From contig NZ_JABXKQ010000089.1 in assembly GCF_017114945.1 (NCBI RefSeq), forward strand, positions 18,084 through 82,083: a DNA stretch of 64,000 bases, in the 5' to 3' direction. This stretch comes from Nostoc sp. JL34 (lineage in GTDB: Bacteria; Cyanobacteriota; Cyanobacteriia; Cyanobacteriales; Nostocaceae). Shown piece after piece: positions 1 to 9,463 of the stretch. Each line of letters opens with the position of its first letter. The first letter of the stretch is position 1. The notes below the pieces were generated by a model, which had not been told where the DNA came from, searched no databases, and worked only from the letters and a program-made list of their open reading frames with translations. Position numbers and translations under genes: made by a program.

Positions 1-1308
1 TTGGTCTTCAATTACTAAATCAGGATCTTTTAACCAAGTTTGATACCATTGGCGAATCAAACTAATTAGAGTTGGTTTCTCAGTTTTTTCTTGTTCTTCT
101 AAGCGCGATCGCAGACGTTTACCCTTACGTTCTGTAATAACTACTAGCCCTATAATACTCAATATTTCCAAGTAGCTTTTTTGTAGCTTTTTCAGTTCTT
201 CTGTATTCAATCCCCCCTTTTCTAACTTCTTAACCTCTCTAACAAAATCTTCAAATGCTTGTTCAATTTTTTGCATTTGGCTATTGACATCTTTTTCAAC
301 TAATAAACGTAGGCGTCCAGCTTCTTTTTTTGACAGTTTATCGCCCTCTGCTTCTCTCAATGCCGCAAAACTGTCCAAACATTGAAGCTTTTCATCAATA
401 TCGCCCAATGTGTCTGGATGTCCGAGGATAATTTGTTGCAGAATGTTTGTTGCTACGACTGCATCAGCATCAACTCTAACTGACACTTGAATTGTATAAG
501 CATAGTGAGTTGTAGGACGACTGAGATTAACTATATTTTGACCTCCCAAAGTCGTGTTTGGTGTATACACCTCGCAATGCTCGTTAATCAGATATAGTTT
601 TGTCACCCTGATGCCAATGTGTTTAATAATTGCAATTGAACCATCTGGCATGGAGATGACATCTCCAAATCGAAAAGGTGTATCAACTAACAAAACCAAT
701 CCACTGAAAAAATCGCTTAAAATATCTTTTACTGCCAACCCCAACACTACAGTAATACTACCTATTGCTAACCCAATTCCTGTTAAATCAACCCCGATGG
801 TACTGAAAAACAGAGATATTCCAATTAGGTAAGTGATGACTGGGATAAAATTTTGGAGGAGTGGAATTAATACGTCATCCCAAACGGCCTCAGTTTTCCG
901 AGCGTAGTCTTTTAAATAGTATACTGCTGCTTCCGTAAACAACAAAGTTATGCCGTAAGTGAAAGCAAGAATCAGAAAAGCCGTAAGTCCTCGATCAATC
1001 AAACTAATAATTCCCCCTGAACCGAGTTGAGTCAGAGAAAGTTTTAGACTGGCAAGGATAAAAATAGCGATCGCTGGGATTTGTAAGATACCAAGAATAA
1101 ACAAGGCTGTATCTTTTTCTGTGCGGCGAAAAAACGATCGCAGTAGATAGAACAGTAATATGTAGAGGATGAAGACAACAACTATGGATGCGCCGAATGT
1201 ATAGAAGAAAGAGCTAATTTGTGCGCCCGTTGGTAAAGTTGGAGGTGGTGTTACTACGGGAGTTTTTGATGCAGATGCTGCCACTTGGGCGATCAGGGGA
1301 TAATTCAT
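1..1308 (-). CDS. MscS-family small-conductance mechanosensitive ion channel (partial, C-terminus beyond window start)
   Basis: Open minus-strand frame from ATG at 1308 (MNYPLIAQVAASASKTPVV...) with several TM segments and an MscS-like VKDILSDFFSGLVLLVDTPFRFGDVI segment; missing from the ORF track because it has no stop inside the window. Confidence 0.85.
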   Translation of the reverse strand, partial: MNYPLIAQVAASASKTPVVTPPPTLPTGAQISSFFYTFGASIVVVFILYILLFYLLRSFFRRTEKDTALFILGILQIPAIAIFILASLKLSLTQLGSGGIISLIDRGLTAFLILAFTYGITLLFTEAAVYYLKDYARKTEAVWDDVLIPLLQNFIPVITYLIGISLFFSTIGVDLTGIGLAIGSITVVLGLAVKDILSDFFSGLVLLVDTPFRFGDVISMPDGSIAIIKHIGIRVTKLYLINEHCEVYTPNTTLGGQNIVNLSRPTTHYAYTIQVSVRVDADAVVATNILQQIILGHPDTLGDIDEKLQCLDSFAALREAEGDKLSKKEAGRLRLLVEKDVNSQMQKIEQAFEDFVREVKKLEKGGLNTEELKKLQKSYLEILSIIGLVVITERKGKRLRSRLEEQEKTEKPTLISLIRQWYQTWLKDPDLVIEDQ

Positions 1309-1364
1309 TGATGTCTACTTCAAGTATTGCTATTTAAAATAAGTTGTTGAAAAATATTGCCAAA

Positions 1365-2948
1365 TTAAGCTTCGGCACTTTCGGTACGAACACGAATTAC
1401 AATTCCTTCTCGCAGCAGGGCATCTGTAAAAATCTTCCGAAGAATGCGCTGAATCTGAAGATGTTTTCCTGGCTTCACCTTCGTCAATGTCCGCAGCAAC
1501 AAGTTAGACTCTCCGAGACTTTCGACTCCATCCACCTGTGTGCCTTCGAGTACATCTGGCTCATCTACTTTTAACTGCTGTCCCACTTCTTCAATCACTT
1601 TGTACACATGCGCTAAATTGGAATCATAAGGTACTCCAAGTTCTACAACTGCAAAGATATACTGTTTGGAGTAATTAGTAATTGAGCCAACATTGCCATT
1701 TTGAATAATCTGCAATTGGCCATTGGGATGTCTGATCCGAGTGGTTCTCAGTTCAATCGCCTCGACAATACCTTCAACAACTTTATCTTCAGCTTTTCCA
1801 GCCTCAATATAGTCACCCACTAAGTAGTAGTTTTCAAACAAAATAAAGAAGCCGCAGACTATATCGTTGATTAGTGTTTGTGCCCCTAAACCCACAGCTA
1901 TGCCGACAATACCAGCACCTGCAAGTATTGGAGTTGGATCAATATCGAGGGCATAGAGAATGGAAACTGTAGCACCAAAGTAAATCAGATATTGTAAGAA
2001 ACTACGAAACAGAGGAACGAGCGTTAGGCGTCTACTTCTTTGAATCTCAGTCAGATTTTGGTCTTTGAACAGCACCTCTTCAACAAATAAGTAGACAACC
2101 TCAAATAACACACGACTAATGAAGATGATGCCGATAATTTTGATAATTCGCGGGCCAAAAGCGGCGATATTGGCGATTAACTGCACCTGCTGAATTACCA
2201 ATGTTGCCATGCAGACATAAATCACAAATTCCAGACACCGCTTTAAAAAGGGTATCAGGTGTCGGAGGCGATCGTAGAATCTCAAGAGGTTATCAGGGTT
2301 GGAGTATCTGAGACTGAGAGCATCTAGGCTATCAACGATCGCAGTAACTGCTTTGAGTATAAGCAACCCGACAGCAATGATTAGATAGATCCGTAGCCCA
2401 ATGTACAGATATTCTGAAACCGTTGCTGACAATCTGAGAAACTGGGCACACAAGATGACAGCCCACAGCCAGATTCCACCGCTGATTCTGTCATAGAGAG
2501 CGCTAAAGAAAGCATCAATACTTTGATCATCGGCAGTATTTTTTTCTAAGTTCTTGGCGTGAGTGCTGACTACCTTCAGCCAATATTTCAGAAATTTCAG
2601 TGCGATCGCCGCTAAAATAAAAGTGCCAATGCTCTGAGCTATGCCAATTTCCAGAGTTACCCAAAATCCTGATGGGACACGTTCAATCAGTGCTTGCGTG
2701 TATTGCTGAAGATTTTCGCCGCGATAAACTAGATAACCATTAGCACCCACAATCAGAATGCACGACACCAAGCAAGCAAGTAACAACAACCCTGTGAGAT
2801 TCCGGCGCAGGGTTTTTATACTCCTATTTTCACTCTTCAGTATAGAGGCCTTAATAAGTAGCTTAAATAACTTGCTGACAAGCCAGTTCAGTAATAAAAA
2901 AACAAAGATTACAAGGCTGACTTCAGCCAAAATAATTAATATATTCAT
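1365..2948 (-). CDS. MscS-family mechanosensitive ion channel
   Basis: 527 aa ORF, multiple TM segments, GVGIAVGLGAQTLINDIVCGFFILFENYYLVGDYI signature of the MscS beta domain. Confidence 0.85.
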   Translation of the reverse strand: MNILIILAEVSLVIFVFLLLNWLVSKLFKLLIKASILKSENRSIKTLRRNLTGLLLLACLVSCILIVGANGYLVYRGENLQQYTQALIERVPSGFWVTLEIGIAQSIGTFILAAIALKFLKYWLKVVSTHAKNLEKNTADDQSIDAFFSALYDRISGGIWLWAVILCAQFLRLSATVSEYLYIGLRIYLIIAVGLLILKAVTAIVDSLDALSLRYSNPDNLLRFYDRLRHLIPFLKRCLEFVIYVCMATLVIQQVQLIANIAAFGPRIIKIIGIIFISRVLFEVVYLFVEEVLFKDQNLTEIQRSRRLTLVPLFRSFLQYLIYFGATVSILYALDIDPTPILAGAGIVGIAVGLGAQTLINDIVCGFFILFENYYLVGDYIEAGKAEDKVVEGIVEAIELRTTRIRHPNGQLQIIQNGNVGSITNYSKQYIFAVVELGVPYDSNLAHVYKVIEEVGQQLKVDEPDVLEGTQVDGVESLGESNLLLRTLTKVKPGKHLQIQRILRKIFTDALLREGIVIRVRTESAEA

Positions 2949-3667
2949 ACGTGAGCATAAAACGGAATTAATTTAACGGTTGTATTATCAAAACTTATTG
3001 AGAGGATCAAGGTATCCCTATAGATCAATGATAATTATTTCATACAATCTAAAATTGTCAAGCTATTAACATTTCAACATTCAGCACTTTCAAGTCAGGT
3101 GGGTGGGAATAAAGCAACCTATATTAAAGAATATAAATTGCTTGTTCTCTACTAATAACTAATGTCTCATAATCCTAGCTGCTTTAATTTTTGTCATATA
3201 AGCAACTTCCTACATTCCTCATCAACCCAATGTCATCAGGAATCGTTTATTGTTACCCTTCTATTTAGATATCTTTTTGATATTTGCTTGATCCTTAAAA
3301 GTATTGTTCAATCATCTTCAGAATTTAGTAAAGATAAAAGTGTTGTTTTATTCCCCTGAAAACCCTTCATTGTCTCAGAAATTGCCTACATTTTGTGTTC
3401 TAAATTTACTGAATATCAGCCCAAAAGTGGTGTAATATTTAACTCAATAACAGTCTACTTTTCTCAAAAGATTGCCTTGAGAACTGCTGTTATCAAAAGA
3501 TAGTAACTGTTTCAGAGATAAGTAAAATTGTCAATACTTGCTTTGTAGGCTTTTTCAAAAATATACTGTTATTAACTCCAAAACACAGCCTAAACATTGG
3601 CTACATTTTTTGTTATCCGAGTTGCCTAAATTCTAATTGAGGTGAATGCAACGTATACATCCAGAAG

Positions 3668-4990
3668 ATGAATATTGATGAAGTACTACAACTCCTAGAA
3701 GTAAAGCAGAAAAAGGCTTTGACACGGCTCCAAGAATTAGTATTGCGCTCTTGCTGGGAGGGAAAAACTTATGTTAGCATGGCAGCCCAAGCCCATTATG
3801 GAGCACAAAGTATTAGAGAAGTGGCTTCGCAATTGTGGCATGTGCTTAGTGAAATCTTTGGAGAACCGATCGCTAAAGCCAACTTCCGCTACACTCTAGA
3901 GCTACGCCCCCTCACCAAAGTGCAGCAGCAACTGATCAAGAAATACACCAGCAGTAAGGCCCCTAACCTAGAATTTCCCAGTGGTCCGGTAATGCTATCC
4001 TCTCACTTCTACATCCCTCGCTCTCCAATCGAAGAACTCGCCTACGCAGAAATAACTGAACCTGGATGCGTAATTCGCATCAAAGGTTCTAGTAAGATGG
4101 GCAAAAGCTCCCTGATGCTACGCATTACCGATTACACTGCATCTGTTGGCTACCGTAGTGTGAATTTAGACTTTCAACAAGCAGATTCAGCAGTCTTTGC
4201 CAATCTCGATAAATTTTTACGCTGGTTTTGTGCCAATATCAGTAGTAAGTTACAGCTAGAATCCAGACTTGATGATTATTGGGATGAAGAGGTCGGCAGC
4301 AAAGTCAGCTGCACTAACTATTTTCAAGGGTATTTGTTAGAGCATCTAGTCTGTCCCTTGGTCTTGGCATTAAACGAAGTGAATCGGGTTTTCGAGTATC
4401 CAGTAATTGCTCAGGAATTTTTGCCCTTACTGCGCTCTTGGCACGAGCAAGCCAAACAAACGGAAATTTGGCAAAAACTTCGGCTACTCGTAGCTTATTC
4501 AACGGAAATTTATGTTCCTCTAAAGCTCAACCAATCCCCGTTTAATATCGGGTTACCACTGAAGTTGCCGCCATTTACCATAGAGCAGATACAGAATTTA
4601 GCACAGCGTCATAGACTAAATTGGACAGATGCTAAAGAAGCCAAGCAACTCATGGCAATGGTAGGGGGACATCCCTATTTAGTGCGTCTGGCTTTGTATC
4701 ACATTTCTCACTCTCAAGTCACCCTAAAGGAGTTATTGGAACAGGCAGCCACTGAGTCGGGAATTTATAACGACCACTTACGGCGACTCTTAGCAGCACT
4801 TCAAGAGGAGCCAGAACTGGGTGCTGTGGTTAAACAGTTAATTGCTGCACAAGATCGGATAAAATTAGAATCCATCCTCGCTTATAAATTAGAAAGTATA
4901 GGTTTAGTGAAACTGGGTGGCGATCGCGTTAACTTTTCCTGTGAATTGTATCGTCTGTATTTTGCCCAAGTAAACTTCGGTACAGAATAA
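3668..4990 (+). CDS. AAA-like domain / vWA-MoxR-associated-type N-terminal domain protein (STAND-like ATPase)
   Basis: N-terminal MNIDEVLQLLEVKQKKALTRLQELVLRSCWEGKTYVSMA module common in cyanobacterial AAA-like proteins; Walker A-like KGSSKMGKSSLMLRI. Confidence 0.75.
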   Translation: MNIDEVLQLLEVKQKKALTRLQELVLRSCWEGKTYVSMAAQAHYGAQSIREVASQLWHVLSEIFGEPIAKANFRYTLELRPLTKVQQQLIKKYTSSKAPNLEFPSGPVMLSSHFYIPRSPIEELAYAEITEPGCVIRIKGSSKMGKSSLMLRITDYTASVGYRSVNLDFQQADSAVFANLDKFLRWFCANISSKLQLESRLDDYWDEEVGSKVSCTNYFQGYLLEHLVCPLVLALNEVNRVFEYPVIAQEFLPLLRSWHEQAKQTEIWQKLRLLVAYSTEIYVPLKLNQSPFNIGLPLKLPPFTIEQIQNLAQRHRLNWTDAKEAKQLMAMVGGHPYLVRLALYHISHSQVTLKELLEQAATESGIYNDHLRRLLAALQEEPELGAVVKQLIAAQDRIKLESILAYKLESIGLVKLGGDRVNFSCELYRLYFAQVNFGTE

Positions 4991-5051
4991 AAGGGCATTG
5001 CTTATTAATTATTCTCCCTAATCCCCAATCCCCAATCCCCAGTCCCCTTCA

Positions 5052-6194
5052 TTAATTGACATTATCCTTGAGCGCCCGCCGAGCTAATTTTACGTAAGTT
5101 TTCACAGTAGCGTAGGGCATCTCTAAATCTTGGGATATAACCTGTAATGATTCTCCCATCTCCCGACGTGCTAGGATAGTTGCCCAAGTAGAAGCAATTT
5201 TATCAGTGCGATCGCCTCCTGTGCGTTTTCGTTGTGCGGTGAATAGCGTTGTCAACTCATCAATGCGTTCTCCCAGCAGATTTGTTAGCACCTGAGTGGG
5301 TACGTTTGTCTCTGGTTCCACCCAATCTAAGCGAGTTTGTCCCAGTCCAAAAGTAGTTTTATGTCCCGTACCGCAGTAGGGAGCCAGTCGTGCCAAAGCA
5401 TAAAACAATGGGGTAAACTCAGAGTTCGCCAAAGCCGCCTTACTCAAACCACAGGACATTACCCTTGTGAACCCAGTCACCGAACCCCGCTTTCCAGCTG
5501 CTACCTTCATCGATTCCAACCGATGCTGATGGATAATTACTCCTTCATCTATCCAATCGAGAAAAGGTTCTTGTTCGATTGCTATACCCGAAAAGTCATT
5601 CCATCGGCGCAGGTAGCTGTGAAAGAGATTAACTGGCACCGGCAGGGGAAAATGATGACCCTTACGGCGAAAACTGGTAGGCGAGACAAAGCTGAAGTTG
5701 ACGGTTTTCTCTGGTAATGACTGCAATAATTGCGCGTACGTAGTGGCTGAATGGGCGATACTCACCTGTTTTATTTGCAGGGGAGCGCCTCTTAAGTCCA
5801 GGATTTGGGGCAGTTGGGTTAACCATTGTTTGAGAAACTGCACCACTCTTGGAGATAAAGCATTGACGTGCCAACGGTAAATTTGCTTGGCTTCCAATTG
5901 CAATTGTCTTCCACTGGCGAGGAGTTGACCTGATAGCGCCGAAATATTGAAGGGCTTTTCTGACTCTCCATCATGAAGATATGCAGAAAGTTCTGGGTTG
6001 AATTGCCTTACTTGGTCAAGAAACCAGGCATGGAGTCCAATCGTGTACTGGGAGTAGAGGGAAGTCGAAGTGGTTGGCTCAAGTTCAAACACCAATCCTA
6101 CCAGTTCAGTGTCATCTGCCCATCTGGGAAGGGAAGAGGGAGATTCTGCCTGCGGCTTGGTTTTGCGCCTGGTGGATGTAGCTGCTCTTGCCAT
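5052..6194 (-). CDS. cas6: CRISPR-associated endoribonuclease Cas6, with C-terminal HTH-like extension
   Basis: Cas6 C-terminal Gly-rich motif GTGHKTTFGLGQTRL and RAMP-like body; C-terminal SLQVISQDLEMPYATVKTYVKLARRAL looks like a helix-turn-helix. Confidence 0.85.
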   Translation of the reverse strand: MARAATSTRRKTKPQAESPSSLPRWADDTELVGLVFELEPTTSTSLYSQYTIGLHAWFLDQVRQFNPELSAYLHDGESEKPFNISALSGQLLASGRQLQLEAKQIYRWHVNALSPRVVQFLKQWLTQLPQILDLRGAPLQIKQVSIAHSATTYAQLLQSLPEKTVNFSFVSPTSFRRKGHHFPLPVPVNLFHSYLRRWNDFSGIAIEQEPFLDWIDEGVIIHQHRLESMKVAAGKRGSVTGFTRVMSCGLSKAALANSEFTPLFYALARLAPYCGTGHKTTFGLGQTRLDWVEPETNVPTQVLTNLLGERIDELTTLFTAQRKRTGGDRTDKIASTWATILARREMGESLQVISQDLEMPYATVKTYVKLARRALKDNVN

Positions 6195-6234
6195 CGCTGA
6201 TTACTATGCAAATGATGTCAAGTATTTTACTCAA

Positions 6235-6257
6235 TTTCCATCCCCTTGCGGGGAAAC
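6235..6257 (-). promoter_or_regulatory. Solitary CRISPR-repeat-like hairpin upstream of cas6
   Basis: Minus strand GTTTCCCCGCAAGGGGATGGAAA: CCCC-GCAA-GGGG stem with tetraloop followed by ATGGAAA(T), resembling the 3' half and 8-nt handle of cyanobacterial CRISPR repeats; hairpin about 46 nt upstream of the cas6 ATG. Confidence 0.6.
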
Positions 6258-6463
6258 AAAATGTTTGGGATTTTATGATATCAGCAGTAAGTGCTGCACG
6301 CTCTAATTTCCCAGTCCCTTCTTTGCTTCCTATAACTCTGGAGCGTGCAGGCACTCTACCAAAATCGCTGCAAGCAGTCCGAATTGAAAAACATATTCGC
6401 TTGATTGGCATTTTATCAGGCAGAGAGAGTGGGATTGATCCGATGCCAATAAATACAGTGTCT

Positions 6464-8692
6464 TTAATTATGAATTATTCGGTCAGCATCCTCACAATCC
6501 ATCTGCACCACACAATTTCTTCCCTGTGCTTTTGCTTGGTAGAGTCCTTGGTCAGCAGCAGCAATTAAGGTTGCAGGAGATAATTGGCTATGAGGAGTGA
6601 TGGTTGCCACACCAAGACTTAGGGTGATGAATTCACTAACCTGAGAATGGGAATGAGGCATTTGTAATGCACTAACATTGGTCTGAATATCTCTTGCAAC
6701 TGCAATAGCCCCTTCGATATCAGTATTCGGCAAAATGACTGCAAACTCTTCTCCACCATAACGAGCAACTAAATCAGCGGAGTGTTTAACTGTCTGAGAA
6801 ATTGCCTTGGCAACTTGTCTGAGTGCATCATCTCCTGCCAGATGTCCATGCGTATCGTTGTAAAGCTTAAAATAATCGACATCACACAAAATCAAAGATA
6901 ACGAGCCTTGCTCTTGTGCCAATCGTTGCCACTCCGCATTGAACGTGTCATCAAAACAGCGGCGATTTCCCACTTGGGTTAGACCATCCGAACAGGCAAG
7001 ACGCTGTAATTCCTGGTTTGCTTGTTGTAATTGGTGATAAAGTTCTGATTGCTGAATAGCGATCGCAGCTTGACCTGCTAACTGGTTAAATAAGTTAATC
7101 TCTGATTGCTGCCATTGTCTGCTACTACAGCATTGGTGAGCAATCAATAGTCCCCACAAACCCTCTTGCTGCAAAATGGGCACGACAAGGTTTGCCCTGA
7201 TTTGCAGACTTCGGAGGAGGTCAATATGACACGGCGATAGTCCCGCAGTTTCAATGTCTTCGATCGCTCTAGTGTTACCTTGTTGAAAGTAAGCTGCACG
7301 CGTGGATTGAAAGCACGTATCCATGACGTGAAATCCAAAAATCGACATACACCCTTCTGCTAAGGATTCTACAGCGACTAACCCACTCCAGTCAGGCTCA
7401 AACTGGTAAATCAGCACTCGGTCTACCTCAAACAGTTGTCGCACTTCGGCTGCTGTGGTTTGTAAAATCTCGTCTAACTCCAACGATTGGCGAATGTGCT
7501 GCGTTACAGCTGCGACAATTCGCTCAGACTCGCTTTGGTGTTGGACACGCTGCCCAATCTGCTGAGAATGTGTTGATGCTACAGTTAATGCGATCGGATC
7601 AAAGTGAGGGGTTGTAGTCACAGGTACTGCACTGGGTTGAGCAATCAAATAGCCTTGAGCAAGATTTGCACCTCGTTCTCGCAACCAATTCAGTTCCTCA
7701 ATGCACTCAATTCCTTCAGCAACGGTTTGGATGTTTAACTTTTGAGTAATCTCTAGAAGCTTCTCGGTAATCGAGGCTTTATAAAGGTTTTGATGCACAT
7801 CTCGGATTAACTCCATATCCAGCTTAATAAAGTCTGGACGTAACTGATGCAGCAAGTTGAGGCTGGAATAACCAGAACCGAGGTCATCAAGGGCGACTAA
7901 AAACCCAGCATCTCGGTAGTATTGCAGCACTGCCTTGAGATGGTTTAAATCTTGAGGATTGTCTGACTCCACGACTTCAAAAACAACCCGATCGTGAGAA
8001 ATTCCAGCAGTATCAATTGCCTCTACTGTACTACGCAGGCAAAAGGCTGGGTCATAAAGTGACGTTGGTGCAAAATTGATGAAGATATGCCCACTCACTT
8101 CATACCGACTGAATTGAGTGATTGTGCTGAGGCGAGCAACTTGGTCGAGTTGTGGTAGGAGTCCAGCTTCGGTTGCTAATTCCACAATTGGTGCCGGCAG
8201 TAATAAATTGCCTTCTTCATCCAGTCCCCGCAAGAGCGATTCATATCCAAAAATCTGCGATGTATCGTTAATTGAGACAATTGGTTGGAAGTAACTGGTA
8301 AATCGTTCTGTTGCCAGCATTTCAACTAGCCAGTCGGATTGGTTCAACTTAATGAAGCGTTGTAATGAGGCTATGTCACTAAAATCATGGAGTTGAGGTT
8401 GGATAGTGCCTCGAATGAAAAGGGCTTGCGTCTCTTTTAATTCTCGCGGTGCAAGTAGTTTGGCCAGGTTACGGGCAATTTCTAGGGACTGTCCAGGTCT
8501 ACAGTTTAAACTCAAACCTGGTCGTTCGTGCATCAGTTCATACTCAAGGGCAAATTGCTGTAGGTAAGAGGTGACTTTTTTCAGGGTATGTGGAACGGGG
8601 AACCAGAGAAAGAGCCTACCTGCCTCCTTAGTCCGGCAGCGTGCAACATTGCGACAAGCACAGGTTTTGGAGATAGGACATATTTGGCTCAT
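6464..8692 (-). CDS. EAL-GAF-GGDEF bifunctional cyclic-di-GMP signalling protein
   Basis: EAL motifs (YESLLRG, LDDLGSGYSSL), GAF domain, GGEEF active-site motif (ARYGGEEFAVILP). Confidence 0.9.
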   Translation of the reverse strand: MSQICPISKTCACRNVARCRTKEAGRLFLWFPVPHTLKKVTSYLQQFALEYELMHERPGLSLNCRPGQSLEIARNLAKLLAPRELKETQALFIRGTIQPQLHDFSDIASLQRFIKLNQSDWLVEMLATERFTSYFQPIVSINDTSQIFGYESLLRGLDEEGNLLLPAPIVELATEAGLLPQLDQVARLSTITQFSRYEVSGHIFINFAPTSLYDPAFCLRSTVEAIDTAGISHDRVVFEVVESDNPQDLNHLKAVLQYYRDAGFLVALDDLGSGYSSLNLLHQLRPDFIKLDMELIRDVHQNLYKASITEKLLEITQKLNIQTVAEGIECIEELNWLRERGANLAQGYLIAQPSAVPVTTTPHFDPIALTVASTHSQQIGQRVQHQSESERIVAAVTQHIRQSLELDEILQTTAAEVRQLFEVDRVLIYQFEPDWSGLVAVESLAEGCMSIFGFHVMDTCFQSTRAAYFQQGNTRAIEDIETAGLSPCHIDLLRSLQIRANLVVPILQQEGLWGLLIAHQCCSSRQWQQSEINLFNQLAGQAAIAIQQSELYHQLQQANQELQRLACSDGLTQVGNRRCFDDTFNAEWQRLAQEQGSLSLILCDVDYFKLYNDTHGHLAGDDALRQVAKAISQTVKHSADLVARYGGEEFAVILPNTDIEGAIAVARDIQTNVSALQMPHSHSQVSEFITLSLGVATITPHSQLSPATLIAAADQGLYQAKAQGRNCVVQMDCEDADRIIHN

Positions 8693-9113
8693 GGCTAACT
8701 AATTTGCTCAATCCAATTTATTCTATTATTCCCACTATTTTTGCTGTAAAAGATAAACTACACTTCAAATACATGAAGATTTGATGAGTTAAGTAAACTG
8801 AATAATTTAGCTGAGTAAGTGACTCATCAACACATACGAATTTTTATACTAAAGATTAAATTAATTGCCGAGATACTTTGTACAATCAAGCAAAATAATG
8901 AGGAGTTAGATCAACAATTTAGGTTACGAAACAAAGGGAAAAATAAGCTATAGTAGGAAAAAGTTTTTTGATCTTGATTAATTAAGAATAAACACATATT
9001 CCTTAAGAATAAATCTAGCCTCAACAAACAACAAAAGTTCTCAAAAAAGTTAATAATATCAACTACTGTTGAATATTTATCATTTAGGGCTGACGCAAAG
9101 ACAGAGGAATCCT

Positions 9114-9437
9114 CTTAGAGGATGTTTGATATCATGTTCGGGTAAAGACTTATCATTTAGACCGCAGGGGTGCAGGGGTGCAGGGGTGCAGGGGGCAGGG
9201 AGCAGGGAGAAAGAGGTTTTCCTGATTTTTGCACGGATGCGGTAATCATAAGTAATTAACCGGACTTGATATGAAAAGTTTTTTGTAACATCTAAAGCCT
9301 CGAAAACCTAACCCCCCAGCCCCCCTTCCCCCATTCCCTTGTAGGGAAGGGGGGTTTCAAAGCCTCTTGACCTTTTGGGAAGAGGAATGGAAGCGGGGTT
9401 TTGAGTATACTTTACAACTTTTCAAACAACCTCTTAG
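9114..9437. mobile_element. Candidate MITE-like element with imperfect terminal inverted repeats
   Basis: CTTAGAGGATGTTTGA at 9114-9129 and TCAAACAACCTCTTAG at 9422-9437 are inverted repeats (14/16); non-coding interior with GCAGGGGT tandem repeats and a C-rich/G-rich hairpin. Confidence 0.4.
9163..9210. repeat. Short tandem repeat of GCAGGGGT/GCAGGG type
   Basis: gcaggggtgcaggggtgcaggggtgcagggggcagggagcaggg read directly. Confidence 0.8.
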
Positions 9438-9463
9438 ACGGTTTATACACTGCAACTGAACAC

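Noticed and set aside
6112-6568. Overlapping ORFs on both strands between cas6 and the EAL-GGDEF gene
   Set aside because: No domain-like sequence; they overlap the cas6 leader or the end of the GGDEF gene.
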